A stretch of 64,000 bases of DNA from NCBI GenBank assembly GCA_963932465.1, contig OZ010794.1, forward strand, positions 448,214,502-448,278,501, in the 5' to 3' direction. Below, piece after piece: positions 11,098 to 22,745 of the stretch (positions are counted from its first letter, which is position 1; the number at the start of each line of letters is the position of its first letter). The notes below the pieces were generated by a model, which saw nothing but the letters and a program-made list of their open reading frames with translations, was not told the DNA's origin and ran no database searches. The translations under genes and the position numbers were made by a program. This DNA comes from Maratus speciosus (lineage: Eukaryota; Arthropoda; Arachnida; Araneae; Salticidae).

Positions 11098-11585
11098 CCT
11101 TTAATTGCATCGTGTAACTCAGTAGTTACATGGGTTTTTTTGGGGTTTTTTTTTTGCCATTTGCCGCTTTCTGTTGGTGTTTTGGAGAACTGTTGCTGAA
11201 TGTGTTACTTACGTAATATGATAACATGCATTTAAGGTTGCGAAGTCTGTTTTGTACTGATTTGTTATCACTGGGAGAATATAACATCTGTTGTTGATAC
11301 TGTATATCTGTTGTGCTCGACTGGAATTTTTTCCGTATCTTTATAAGATGCTAATTATTAATTCTGCAAACTATTAAAAGCATTATAAAATTTATTATAT
11401 CGTTGAATAGTTGTTATTGTGCAGTGTAAACACTTTAAAGTAAGGGTATTAATTTAAAATTACCATTTTTTGAGCAACTTTCGTTATGTAACTCAGGAGT
11501 GACATTTTAACATTATGTCCAACAAAAACTTAATTCAATTTTTTACTATTTTTCTAGCGGATAATTAACAAAAATAGATCCAAAA

Positions 11586-12160
11586 ACAGGGTAAGTCAAA
11601 ATGAATATAGTGATTACAAACGGCTATAACTATTTAATGGAAAAGAATTTATCTATAAGATTAACACAGAATGTAGGCGGAACTTCAAAATTTCTTTACG
11701 TAAGGCGCAGGTGTTGTGAAGCGGAAGACTACGCATGTGCGAATTGAAACTTCGCGACGACAAGAAACCTGTTCATTGCGGGCGACTCATTAGTAAAAAT
11801 GACGAGTCCTGTGCAGAAAGCATTCTGCATATCAGAATTTAACAAATGTCATGTATGCAATTTTTTTTCTATAGGGTTATGTGCCTCCCATGCCCAAAAC
11901 AATTGAAGAACGCAAAGTACGCATTTGTAATGTGCTTGCGTCTGTAACTGAACAAATGCTTCAGAATGTATGGCGTGAAATGGACTACCGCCTAGATGTT
12001 GTCCGTGTGACCAAGGGAAATCACATAGAACATCTATGATGCATGTATACAAAATTTTGATGTTCCGCCTTACATTCTGTGTTAATCTTATCTATAAATT
12101 TTTTTCCATTAAATAGTTAGAGCCGTTTGTAATCACTATATTCATTTTGACTTACCCTGT
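11586..12160 (+). mobile_element. Internally deleted Tc1/mariner-type (IS630-like) element
   Basis: Inverted repeats of roughly 100 bp (11586-11690 and 12058-12160) both read ACAGGGTAAGTCAAAATGAA from the outside. Between them lie only the start and end of a transposase gene. Flanking TA is not preserved on the left. A related end, with one base different, occurs alone at 47990-48016. Confidence 0.8.
11799..12039 (+). pseudogene. Transposase remnant: N-terminus joined to C-terminus
   Basis: From the ATG at 11799 the frame reads MTSPVQKAFCISEFNKCH, an N-terminus like those of arthropod Tc1/mariner-type transposases. After a short non-coding stretch, a second frame at 11881-12039 gives VPPMPKTIEERKVRI, then LQNVWREMDYRLDV, and ends GNHIEHL before TGA, the usual C-terminal tail of this group. 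All of the catalytic DDE core between them is missing. The remnant lies inside long inverted repeats, so it is a deletion derivative that could only be moved by a transposase supplied elsewhere. The minus-strand frame over the same bases is a shadow. Family recognition is from memory of the C-terminal motif, not from a search. Confidence 0.75.
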
Positions 12161-12351
12161 ATAATGTTTAATAAAAAATCAGGCATTAAAGGGTTCACCA
12201 TTGGTGTAAGTTCCGTGTATACGCTATTCCGTATATACGGTTTCGTATAATACGTATAACAGCCTTGACCGTATCATATGTATCCAAAATTTGTACCCCG
12301 TATAATACGTATTATATGTTTACTCGTATAAACATTTAATAGGGAGTACTA
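12161..12351. other. Short spacer with CGTATA palindromes
   Basis: Several TACGTATA or CGTATAATACG motifs, like those flanking the hAT interval at 7693-10613. No gene. Confidence 0.4.
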
Positions 12352-13563
12352 CACCGAAGAGCCATTACATTATGACCACCCTCCATCTACAACAATGAGC
12401 TTGCCCAGAAGCAAAACCACGGCGCCTACGCGGCTTATGTCGGAGTATATAAAGCGCCCATGGATTGTATTTCAAAACATAGTGTGATTAGCGACATAAT
12501 GGGAAAAATAGCAGATTTATCAGTTAAAATCGTTATGGTTCGGCGACTGGAAACGTCGATATTGGAAACGGCGCGTTTGGTGGACTATCCACGTGCAGTC
12601 CTTGAAAACACATATCGAAAGTGATATACGGATGGTGAAACGATGTCTCCAGCCAGTGCTGTGTCGCGCGTGGCGCAATGATTCCAGAGGAGAACGGAGA
12701 TTGTTACGCATTATTCGTCGTGACAGAAGAACTGCAACAGCCGAAATCACGAACAGCTACAACAGTGGCGACCCAAACAGTGGTTCTTAACACACAGTGC
12801 CGCTTGCACTATTGTATATGGTCCTAAGCAGCCGGCGGCCAAAATACGTTCTTGCGCTGACAGCACGTCATCGCCAGAAGCGCCTGCAACGGGCCCATGA
12901 ATATTGGAATTGGGCCATAGAAGAATGGAAGAAAGTTGCGTGATCCGACGAATCACGTTTTCTGGCCCATCACATTGACGGGCTCGTGCACATACGCCCA
13001 TTTCCAACTGAAACCCTGGTTCCCGGAGCCACAGTTGATCGAAGTGGCGGCCTGTGATCGCCTGTGGCGGCTATATTATCGTGTGGGCGATGTTTTTATG
13101 GAGCACATTAGGGCTCATAATCCCCATAGAACAATCTCTGATGCCTATGCACTACCTGAACGTCGTTGCCGACCACGTGAACCCATTCATGATAACGGTG
13201 TTTCCGATGGGATATTGCATTTACCAACAGGATAATGCATCATGTCATACGGGTCAATTCGCAGTGGTTCGAGGAGCATTCTAGTGAGTGTCAAGTCATG
13301 TCCTGGCCTCCAAATTCACCTGACATGAATCCAATAGAATATTTGTGGTTTGACCTGGAAATCCCAATTCGTGCTGCCACGCTACAACCTCGCAATGTGC
13401 GAGAATTGCAGGATAAGTTGGTGAGCGCGTAGTACCAGATACATCAGACTACCTATAAGAACTTTGTCGAGTTGATATCACGTCGGTTGTTGGTGGTTTT
13501 GAGGGTGAAAGGTGGTCCTACGCCGTGTTAAACAGGTGGTCATAATGTAATGGCTCTTCGGTG
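12352..13563 (+). mobile_element. Full-length but dead Tc1-like element
   Basis: A 29-bp perfect terminal inverted repeat beginning CACCGAAGAGCCATTACA, flanked by TA at 12350-12351 and 13564-13565. Length 1212 bp with one transposase gene, as expected for Tc1-like elements. Perfect ends combined with a broken gene suggest it could still have been mobilised in trans. Confidence 0.92.
12499..13531 (+). pseudogene. Tc1-like DD34E transposase, broken
   Basis: Starts MGKIADLSVKIV at 12499, followed by a helix-turn-helix-like region (SILETARLVDYPRAVLENTY) and RRLLRIIRRDRRTATAEI near 12680-12760. The first catalytic aspartate is in the SDES motif near 12930, just after an in-frame TGA where tryptophan is expected. 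The second is in QQDN near 13230. The glutamate is in SPDMNPIE near 13320-13345, and bridging the frameshift leaves 34 residues between them, matching DD34E. The C-terminus (YKNFVELISRRLL) ends at TAA 13529-13531. At least three frameshifts and several stops interrupt the frame. The roughly 340-codon length is normal for the family. Confidence 0.9.
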
Positions 13564-13565
13564 TA

Positions 13566-13734
13566 GTTTGGATTCTCATTACGTTTTCTTTTCTTGTTCA
13601 ATTATATAAAAATCTCAGTTCTTATGTTTCATTTTTAAGCTTTTATTTTTAAACCCGGCTTGTAAACTAGTACTTCTAAATTTTAATAAATTTTCTTGTT
13701 TCAGAACTACGCGATATACGCTAGAATATACGGC
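13566..13734. other. Short AT-rich spacer
   Basis: No feature recognised between the Tc1-like element and the satellite array. Confidence 0.5.
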
Positions 13735-13794
13735 AATTTGATTCATTGCTTTTTCTCTCTCATTTTGTGTCTGTTTTACTAAAATAGCTGTATA

Positions 13795-14058
13795 AATTGA
13801 AGAGCTCAGATGATAAAGGCAGTAAGGGACACAGTTATCATTTTGAGAAAATCAGTTGTAAAATTCCAAATCTTTATTTGCGTTTACTGTCAAATGCCTA
13901 TTTATCAAATAAAATCTCTGTGAGTATTATAGTTTTTTTTTTCAAATAGTAATTTAACAGATGGTAGAGGAACAAAGATGATCTCCAATTAATCATCTGA
14001 TTAACTCAATTTATTTTTATTTTGTCACATACCACCTTTGTCATCTGAGCTCTTCAAT
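13795..14058. mobile_element. MITE with GAAGAGCTCAGATGA ends inserted in satellite
   Basis: ATTGAAGAGCTCAGATGA at the left is mirrored at the right end near 14058, with TA just outside. Neighbouring satellite monomers lack these 264 bp, so the boundaries are supported by an uninserted reference. An AATT duplication is an alternative reading. Confidence 0.75.
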
Positions 14059-14359
14059 TACTATCTTTTATTGTTTAAAAGTTACTAAGAATTTAGAAAA
14101 ACATTTTATTTTTCCAGGGAAATAAACTAAAGGGACTTCAGAACAAATCGTAATCGATGCTGAATTAAAACACATTTCATTAAATTTTATTTCTGGATTT
14201 TGTTTTCAATTTGTCTGCTTTCTTTTATCTTTCATTGTCTTAAAGGGTACTAAATATTTAGACACTTCCGGTTAAGTCGGAATTAAAGGTGAGTTAAAGT
14301 GCGTTTAATTTAATTTTACGGATTGATTTTCTCTTTCATTTCCCTTTTTTCGTAAAATA

Positions 14360-15031
14360 CAGTAAAGTCTCGATTATCCGCGAAACAATTTTTTTTTTTT
14401 TTTTTTTTAAATTCAAGCCAACAACAAGGAAAATACAATAAGCCTTACTAATAAATATAAACAGAAAAATTCATGTATTCGAAAGTAATAAAAGAATATT
14501 TCTAGATTCGGTTGCCATATTTGAAATATCAGATATTAAATCTTGATGTCTTTTCTTGATTTTATTAAACAAACGTAAACACAGAAATTAAAACATTTAA
14601 CAATTAAATAGCACTATTATGATAACTTCCAGGAGGGCATATCACGAATAACTTCATTTTCGAGATAAAAATTATTCCTACAAAAAGAAAAACAATAGTT
14701 CACAATTTAGAATAAAGAAAAGGTGTTTCCAAAGTAAGAAGCAAAAACAAGTGACTGATTTTTTTAAACTCCGCTCTTTTTGTACAGTATGTATGGCATT
14801 GTTTGTGGTTTACTCTTCTTTATTTTAGTGATTTAGACGTAAAGAAAGGTTTCTGATGTACTGTGCACATGCATGTATTTTAAATGTTTTCTTGTGTTTT
14901 TTGTAAAGTAAAACATAGTTATTATGTTGAATTTTTTTTTTTTTTCGTGTTTGCACCCCACTTTCAGTCTTTTTCGCGTTATCCGCGGTGCCCTTGCCAC
15001 CTCAATACCGCGGATAATCGGGATTGTACTG
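14360..15031. mobile_element. pogo/Tigger-like non-autonomous element
   Basis: CAGTAAAGTCTCGATTATCC opens at 14360 and the right end, reversed, reads CAGTACAATCCCGATTATCC. TA flanks both sides (14358-14359, 15032-15033), and the satellite resumes with GCTCGAAAAATTGC as in intact monomers. A subterminal CGCGTTATCCGCGG repeat lies near 14970. No transposase remains. Confidence 0.87.
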
Positions 15032-15883
15032 TAGCTCGAAAAATTGCTTTTTATTGTCTTAAAATCTCTATATTGTCTCAGAATAATTTGTAGACAGAAA
15101 ATTTTATTTTTCCAATGAAATAAAATATTGGAATTTAAAAATAAATGTTAACAGATGCTAAATTAAAGTGCGTATAATTTAATTTTATTCATCGATTTTC
15201 TCTTTCGTTTTCTTTGTTTCACTAAAGCAGCTCGAAAAATTATCATATTTTATTGTTTAACAGCTAATAAGATTTATACAAAGATTTTATTTTTCGAGGG
15301 AAATGAAATAAAGGGACTTCAGAATAAATCGTAATCGACGCTGACGTAAAACGCGTTTCTTAAAATAAAAAAAAAAAAAAAAATCTTGACTTTGCGTTTC
15401 AATTTATCTGCTTACTTTTATCTTTTATGTCTTAAAGAATACTAAATATTTAGCCACTTAAGATTAAGTCGAAACTGATGCTGAGCTAAAACTTCCCGAT
15501 TAGTTGGCAAAGTGCACTTAATTTAATTTTACGCATTGCTTTTCTCTTTCTTTCTCTCTTTTTTCCCAAAGTAGCTCGAAAAATTGCGTTTTATTGTTTT
15601 AAAGTCTCTTTATATTCTATGAATACAAAGTATTCAGAGAAAATTTTATTCTTGAAATGAACTATAACAATGGATTTTAAGAATAAATGATAACAGATGC
15701 TGAATTAAAGTGCATATAACTTAATTTTATTCATAATTTTTTTCTGTTTAACTAAGGTAACTCGGATAATTACTTTCTTTTATTGTGTAAAAGCTACAAA
15801 GATTTTAGATAAAGATTTTAGTTTTCCAGTAAAATAAAATAAAGAGACTTCACAATAAATCGTCATCGATGCTGAATTAATAA

Positions 15884-16510
15884 AAAAGAAAAGTGCCCAG
15901 CTAAACTGATGGCATTGAGCTCACAGGCTATACACACTAATTGTATATTATACTCTTAATTTAAAGAATAATGCCCCTCAAAAAAATAAGTGAAGGGGGA
16001 TTAGCCCCCGTTTCCCCCTTTATATTTAATCGATGAACCTCCAAATCTAATCAGAGAAGCTCCTTAACATAATAAACCGGTATACAAAATTTGGAGCAAA
16101 TCGAATAATCCTGCAAAAAACCCATTTATCTAAATTAAGGGGTCTGGACTATCCCCCCTTTTCCCCCTTTATCCTTAACCAATGAACCCCCAAAATTAAT
16201 CAGGGAAGCTCCTTAACATAATAAACCGGTGTTCAAAATTTGGAGCAAATCGAATAATTCTGCATAAAAAACCCATTTATCTAAATTAAGGGGGGTGGAC
16301 AAGCCCCCCTTTTCCCCCTTTATCCTTAACCAATGAACCCCTAAAATTAATCAGGGAAGCGCCTTATCAGAATGAAACTAGAAAAAAAATTGAAGCAAAT
16401 GGGATGTTTCTATCAAGAGTTATAGCTTTACGTACGTACGTACACACGTACGTACATACAGAACCGACGGGCACATAAGCTCTCAGGCTTTGATAGCTTG
16501 TGAGCTAAAA
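15884..16510 (-). mobile_element. Family 1 hairpin-headed element, short inverted copy
   Basis: Reverse-strand copy of the 8741-10272 element: tail (AGTGCCCAGCTAAACTGATGG reversed) first, about three tandem units, then the ACGTACGTAC microsatellite and the hairpin. It interrupts a satellite monomer between GCTGAATTAA and a GC.TTTCA.TTAATTTTATTTC resumption, so the pre-insertion site can be read from other monomers and consists of an A/T run. This copy has about three units against nine or ten in the first copy. Confidence 0.85.
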
Positions 16511-17828
16511 AGCCTTTCACTTAATTTTATTTCTAGATTTTGTGTTTCAACTTACCTGCTTTCTTACAACTTTTAGTGTCTTAAGGATACTAAATATCTA
16601 GACATTACTTTTTCAGAGAAATGCACTTGTGGAACTTAAGATTAAGTCTTAATTGATGTTAAAAAGTGCGCTTAATTTAATTTTTATTAAATGATTTACT
16701 TTTTCATTTGCTCTGTTTCACTAAAGCAGCTCAGTTTAAAAGGCAATAAGATTTAAACAAAGATTTTTTTTCCCCCAATGAAATAAAATAATGTGTCTTC
16801 AGAACAAATCGTAGTCGATACTGAATTAAAAAGCGTTTCATTTATTTTTATATCTAGATTTTGCGTTTCAATTAATTTGCTTTCTTACAACTTTTATTTT
16901 CTTATGAATACTAAATATCTAGACATTACTTTTTCAATGAAATGCACTTGTGGAATGTTGAATTAAACTGCGTTTAATTTAATGTTACACAATGATTTAT
17001 TTTTCTCTATTTTTCAAAAGTAACTTGAAAAAAAGATTTTTTTTATTGTTTTAAAAACTACTAAGTAGTTAGAGGAAAAAAATTATTTTCCAAGTAAAAT
17101 AGAATAACATAATTAAAAAATAAATGGTAATAGATGCTAAATTAAAATTGCGTTTAATATTATTAATTGATTTCCTTTTTAATTTTCTCTGTTTCACTAA
17201 AGTAGCTCGAATCATTATTATATTTTATTGTTTAAAAGTTGCTAAGAATTTAGAGAGAAATTTCATTTTTCCAGAGAAATAAAATAAAGTGACTTCCGAA
17301 TAAATTTCAGTCAATACTGAATTAATGCGCGTTTCATTTAATTTTATTTCTGAAAATTGTGTTTCAATTTAGATTTTTGCTTATATCTTTTATTGTCTTA
17401 AAGGGTATCAAGTGTTTAAGCACTTAAGATTAAGTCGTAATTGATGCTGAGTTTAAAATGCGTTTAATATAATTTTACGCATTGATTTTATCTTTCATTT
17501 TATTCAGAAAAAATTTTATTTTCGAATGAAATACAATAATTGAATTAAGAATAAAAGGTATGCTGAATTAAAATGACTTTAATTTTATTTTACTCATTGA
17601 TTTTTTCTTCCATTTGCTATGTTTTACTTAGCTCAAATAATTACTTTCTATTATTGTTTAAAAGCCACTAAGTATTTTGACGAAAGTTTTATTTTTCTAT
17701 TGAAATAAAATAAAGAGACTTCAGAATAAATCTTAATCGATGCTGAATTAAAGCGCGTTTCAATTAATTTTATTACTGCATTTTGTGTTTCCTTTTCTCT
17801 GCTTCCTTTTAACATTTATTGTCTTATA

Positions 17829-18026
17829 CACTGTTAAAAATTTGCAGCAAACTGTCCAGTCATTCGACCGTTTTTATAGAAAACAGTCAAATAACCGGAA
17901 ATTAATCTATTCTGACCATAATATGGCCAATAATATGGTCAAAATAGCGTTAAATGACGGTTATGTAACCATTTTCTATGAAAACGGTCAAATGATTGGA
18001 CAGTTTTTTGCAATTTTCTAACAGTG
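17829..18026. mobile_element. 198-bp near-palindromic MITE with TA flanks
   Basis: CACTGTTAAAAATTTGCAGC at the left is mirrored at the right. The arms are roughly 57 bp with GACCGTTTTCATAGAAAA-type inner ends, and TA lies outside both ends. The centre holds a second small palindrome (CCATAATATGG). An open frame spanning it has no domain. Confidence 0.8.
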
Positions 18027-18028
18027 TA

Positions 18029-19412
18029 GGCAGGGCTTAGTTTGCGTCAGAGCCCAGCTCCGGTACTCCTCTGTTTTTAGTAAATATTTAAATATTGGTC
18101 GTAATTCACCGGAGCTCATAAATACAGGGCTCTGGAGCCCAGTGCAATAGCACTTCCGAAAAACCGAAGCCTAAATTACCTTTCCCTTTCCTTCCCATCT
18201 CCAAGTTTTTGCATTCTTTTTTATCAAAACACTTATATGTGACGTAATCGCATACGTAGGAGGTGAAGATAAAACGGACTCAATTTTTATGGGCTTGGAC
18301 TGACTCAAGCTCAATCTGTCTTACATTCAAAATTTTATATATTTATGCGTAGAAAAAAAACTTTTCCTCCTTCAAAATTACATATTATATTCTATTTCAA
18401 ATCATTTTCATGTTTTTTTTTTGACAAGAATGAAGGGAAGGGAAAACAGAAATCAAGTTTTTCTATTCTAGTGATATTTGCAAATTTATATCGGCTACGT
18501 GCTTATACGGCGCCACTCAACAGATTGAACAATTAATTTGCTTTCAGTTCGATTTTCTTTTGTGGCAGTTGGATAATTTTTAATTGGCTATTTTTTTATA
18601 GCTAACCTGAAAAGAATATTTTCTGTTTTTAGCCAATGAGTATCAGCTTGAGGTTTTGTTTGTTTGAGGTTTTTGTTTTCTATTGCGTACGACTATAAAA
18701 ATCCACGTTAGGGATTTTTCTATTTATTTTCTGTCATGAACGCTGCCCGTAAAGGTTGCTCTGCCCATTTACGAAATCACTTTCATTTGTAAGTAGATAT
18801 AATTGCCATGTATTGCTATTCTGACAGAAAGCAATCGAGCAGTGTTTTCCCCTTTTCTGTAAAAGCATCGAATCTTTCCGATAACGGTGTGAAATTTTTA
18901 ATTTAATCTTATTTTCAGGGACTCCCCACAAAAGATTGTTAATGCGGAAGGAATTAGGATGTGCACCTTTTATAGGAAATCGAAAAACATTGTTCCATTT
19001 TTCGGCATATAAATATTAATTTCTGTTTCATTCATTGTTTCATAAAAATGCATAGCTGAGAACTAACTATCCCCTTTTGCGTTAACACTATTTCCGAATC
19101 ATAATTCTTACCATATTTAATCGCAGAATTCTGCAATTAACATTAAAATTATGTAAAGATTACTATTCGGAAGGAGTGACAACTAAAAGTGGAATAGTTG
19201 ACATCTAGGTATATGCTAATAGATATATTTAAAATTTTTATTTTGCTAAAAAAAAAAAAAAAATAAAAATAAAAAGCTTTAAATTTTGTAAATAATGTAC
19301 GAAATATAAATCTGTAGATTGAAGTGAAAAGGGGAGGGGGGACGGTGCAGTCGTTAGTACCGGTACCGCAGAATATTAGGGCTCCGGTACTTTTTTTGTT
19401 AGAAATTAAGCA
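18029..19412. other. Unclassified insertion block inside the satellite array
   Basis: Satellite sequence stops at 17826 and resumes near 19413 (GGGTACTAAATATTTAGA). Beyond the MITE the block holds a GC-richer start with AGAGCCCAGCTCCGGTAC and AGGGCTCTGGAGCCC, and the decamer GCTCCGGTAC again at 19381. This hints at another transposon with hAT-like ends, but I could not define a target duplication. No coding region is recognised. Confidence 0.45.
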
Positions 19413-19441
19413 ATGAGTGTAGGGTACTAAATATTTAGATA

Positions 19442-20309
19442 CTGTAAAAGCACTTATTTTCGCGAGCCGTAATTTTCGCGAAAATGATGATATTGGTGGT
19501 TTCGCGAGCTGAAAATTTCGCGAGTTTTATATGAACAGATACGACATTTGAAAAATCCCGAAACTACCTAAATAGAACCCCTTTTGCACAAGGCACTTTA
19601 AGAAACTTCCTTTTGCCTGACACAATGATTCGATATTTCGAGAAAATTCTTGTACCTTATTACGACAAGCAGAGAGAGCTTCTTGGGCTGGTTCTAGAAC
19701 AACCTGATGTAGCATTGTTCGTCGTATTTAAGGCACACCAAGATCCTCTTTTTCTGGCTGAACTAGGGAAAAGGAATATTATTCCAGTTTTTGTACTCGC
19801 TTCCTGCACAAAAGAGTTCCAGCCTTTGGACTTAACTGTAAACGGCGAGTTCAAGCGTTTGCTCAAGAATGAGTTTATTGAGTGGTATCCTAATGAGCTA
19901 AAATTTCTAGAGAAAAAAGAATCTGTGGACCTGCGAATATCACGACTAAATCCGATTAACTAATTATTGTGTTGATTCCAAGCATGAGATAATTTTGAAT
20001 GGCTTCAAAGAAGCTGGCCTAAAAATTGTAAGTGAATGAGCTACATTCTATTGGTTGTATTATTGTTTTTATTCAAGAAATAGTTGTATAGTATTCAAGA
20101 AATAGTAAGTATTCAAGAAATGTTTGTACTTTTTTCTTATTTAAGTAACTGTAATAATTAAATTTTAGATATGTGAAAAATTTCTGATTTTTTATTATTA
20201 TTTGAAGCGAAAAAAAAAAAATATTTCGCGAGGCCTAAATTTTCGCGATTACGACGGGCTCGTGAAAATCGCGAAAATTAAAGCCTCGCAAAAATAAGTG
20301 CTTTTACAG
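19442..20309. mobile_element. pogo-family element with CGCGA-rich ends
   Basis: CTGTAAAAGCACTTATTTTC at 19442 is mirrored at 20309, with TA outside both ends. Monomers elsewhere read TTTAGACACTTAAGATTAAG where this copy is split, which confirms the insertion. Both subterminal regions contain repeated TTTCGCGAG and TTTCGCGAAAA. The interior carries a broken DDE transposase fragment. Confidence 0.88.
19613..20039 (+). pseudogene. pogo/Tigger-type DDE transposase C-terminal fragment
   Basis: The frame 19613-19963 contains LFVVFKAHQDPLFLAELG, RNIIPVFVLASCTKEF, QPLDLTVNGEFKRLLKNEF and EWY, matching the pattern of DDE_1 (pogo/Tigger/jerky) transposases where a VPANCTDxLQPLDxxVNxxFK block follows the second aspartate strand. 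The usual aspartate in the IFDxF position is a valine here. After VDLRISRL a frameshift continues as CVDSKHEIILNGFKEAGL up to TGA 20037-20039, the usual end of the catalytic domain. The N-terminal DNA-binding half is absent. It lies inside the 19442-20309 element and is not functional. Confidence 0.82.
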
Positions 20310-20560
20310 TACTTAAGTTTAAGTCGTAACTGATGCTGAGTTAAAATGCGTTTAATTTAATTTTACGCATTGATTTTCTCCTTTTTTCTAAAGTAGCTCG
20401 AAAAATTGCTTTTTATTCTTTTAAAATTTCTTTATTGTCTTTGAATACAAAGTATTCAGAGAAAATTTTATTTATCCAATGAAATACAATAATGGAATTT
20501 AAGAATAAAAAGTAATAGATGCTGAATTAAAGGGCGTATAATTTAATTTTATTCATTGAC

Positions 20561-21447
20561 TAGCTGACTCGCCTGGCATGTTTATTACAGCATGGTATTT
20601 TAAATCCACATTTCCTGTTCAGATTCATTGCTTTTTTCAAATCTTTTGCACTTCCTTTGTTTAACTATATCCCCGATTCAGCATCTGCATAAACATTGCA
20701 ATACTAAAATTAGGTGATTATAGTGTCTAAAATGGCACGTTTTTCGATTGTAGTGATTTGACCAGTATCGAAAACAATTTACAAATTTATCTATAAAAAT
20801 ACCTATTTAAACTACCTTTTGCTAGAGTTTGAACCTAAATTTATAGCTGTGTCATCATATTTTTAATGTTTGAGAACTTCCCGAATATACATTATGATTT
20901 TTTTTAAACAAATATATTTAACTTATTATATTTTCAATAATTACTTATCCGAAATTTTAAATCTTTAAAATTCATTAGAATGAAAAATGATTGCATTGTA
21001 GAATATTTCAACAAAATTAATTTATTTTCAATCAGAATTTATTTCATCGTAGGTTTCAATAATCCTTTCAGCAATAAAACAAGTCTAATTAACATTCACT
21101 GCTCTGAAAAATGAATAGCATTTAAGCGTCTTACATTTTTCAATTTAAACAATGAAAGATTACAGTTCATTAAGCTAAATTTCAATTGGAAATAGTTTTT
21201 TACTGTAAGGAATTTAACATAAATGAAAATCTTTGTTAAATTCTAAAACATTCATTTAAAATAAATTTACAAACATGTAAAGATAAAATGAATACATTTC
21301 TATTATTATTACATGCTTTCTTTTAACTTACAACTATGTTTGTATGTGGCAGTCAAATCTCGTGACTCATTTTTTATCCACTTTTTGTTGACATGGAGCT
21401 TCGAAATTTGGAATATTATATGTATTCCTGAGGGATTGTTTCTTTAA
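20561..21447. other. AT-rich spacer
   Basis: It begins with CTAGCTGACTCGCCTGGCATG, a phrase seen at the ends of some insect interspersed repeats, then shows nothing recognisable. No gene. Confidence 0.5.
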
Positions 21448-21956
21448 CCCTTAAATGCCCGAGTTTTCAAAAATCATTTAAAAAATGTTTTTCGGCTTTC
21501 TTTTTTGAAATAAATCATGGAAAAAATAATGAAAAAAATCATATTTTGTTTTAAGTATGGTTTACGGCTGAAAACTGTTTGTTACTAATTCGCAATACTG
21601 GTGTTTAATTGAAAAAATAATTTTCCTTGATAAAATTCTATAATATTAAACACACAAGAATTTTGAGAACTATGATAAGAAATAAATTTTACTTGCTCAC
21701 TGCAGAACAAAATAGGGTATTTCGCAAGCTTCCAAACAAAACAAAAAGAACATTTATCAACAATTGAAAAAATAAATCTATCTTTATTCTTAAACAGTAC
21801 AAGTGTTGCCATCTAAACGTTGAAAATCGATTTAATAATATTTTAAGAATGTATTTTATTGGCAACACTAAGCATTATAGCTTCAATATTATTCTAATAG
21901 TAATTATAAGCCTAAATTGGGTATGTTGCCGAAAAGCAACACCCGGCATTTAAGGG
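21448..21956. mobile_element. piggyBac-type MITE, TTAA flanks
   Basis: CCCTTAAATGCC at 21448 and GGCATTTAAGGG at 21956 form inverted ends, each abutting TTAA (21444-21447, 21957-21960). The length is 509 bp with no transposase. The open frame 21585-21812 on the minus strand has no recognisable domain. Confidence 0.88.
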
Positions 21957-21960
21957 TTAA

Positions 21961-22436
21961 AATTCGATCCCTAATGGGGGCAACGGGGGGGGGGCAAATT
22001 TACTTAATGGTTTACGTTTGATTTCCTATGGATAAATCAGCATCAGCTTCAACAATGAATATGTGCTGAAAAGTATTAATGACAGGGTTACCACAATAGT
22101 GCCAAAATTTAGTCAACTTGGCGAAATGAAATGAATGATTATGAGCCAAATTTGGCGATACAAATAAGTTGCTATATATGAAGCCAGCTTGGCAATAGCA
22201 GGCTAAATTGGCAAAATTTATATTTAAATCCATTAATCTTCCATAATAGACCTCACCGCAATTTAATATAAACTCCGTGAATTTAAAGATTTTTCTACTT
22301 TTTAGTGCATTTAAAAAAAACATAATATATTTTCTAAATTTTTGTGAATTTTACTGAAAGCATGTTTTTCAAAAACAAAAAGCATTTATATTTATTAAAA
22401 TTAATTTTAATACGGTGATTGTTGTATCTTGTACAA
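21961..22436. other. Spacer with a possible hAT end
   Basis: A G-run near 21985 and the phrase CAGGGTTACCACAATAGTGCC near 22083, which resembles a hAT terminus, but no matching partner or duplication was found. The 103-codon minus-strand frame across this stretch shows no domain. Confidence 0.35.
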
Positions 22437-22745
22437 TCTATATTATAAAGGACAAACATATCTGTGCGTAACGCATACGTCATTTTGGAATGGCAACACT
22501 TTGAAATTTGAAATGAAATTTCGGTTTTGCAATTTTCATTACTGCAAATTTTTAAACTTCTAAACATCGCACATTTTCAATTTCTACACCTTCGTACAGG
22601 GAAAAAAATGTGCTTTTAAATGCAATTAGTTTGAAATCTGTATCTCAATTTATTTTTGAGACATTAATTTTTTTTGTAGTTTTTAATACAGATTTTGTAA
22701 TCGTGGCAACTGAAGTACTCCATTTATATTGAAAGTAAAGAGAAA
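22437..22745 (+). repeat. Dispersed repeat H, copy 1
   Basis: Starts with TCTATATTATAAAGG.CAAACATAT.TGTGCGTAA, continues through TTTTTAAACTTCTAAACATCGC and CTTTTAAATGCAATT, and ends in GCAACTGAAGTACTCC. Copy 2 is inverted at 36745-37745 and copy 3 lies at 59246-59475. The TATATTATAAA start resembles some Helitron left ends; class uncertain. Confidence 0.65.

Larger units (their letters stand above)
11098..12193. mobile_element. Possible decayed piggyBac-type element
   Basis: CCTTTAATTGC follows TTAA at 11094-11097, and GGCATTAAAGGG precedes TTCA at 12194. The ends resemble the better preserved pair at 21448-21956 (CCCTTAAATGCC). The right TTAA has one change and the left end has lost one C, so this is tentative. 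Confidence 0.4.
13735..20560 (+). repeat. Degenerate satellite array, monomers of about 160-195 bp
   Basis: Repeated phrases: GCTGAATTAAAG.GCGTTT, AATTTTACGCATTGATTTTC, TTTCACTAAAGTAGCTCG, AAAAGCTACTAAG.ATTTAGA and AAATAAAATAAAGGGACTTC. Monomer types alternate: a type followed by AAAAATTGCTTTTTATTG and one followed by AAGGGACTTCAG recur at about 430-540 bp spacing, suggesting a higher-order unit of two or three monomers. Six insertions interrupt it (13795, 14360, 15884, 17829, 18029 and 19442). No transcription signal is seen. The function is unknown. Confidence 0.85.

Noticed and set aside
22012..22323. 103-codon minus-strand open frame as a gene
   Set aside because: No domain, no splice or start context, and AT-rich low-information composition; consistent with chance in this sequence.
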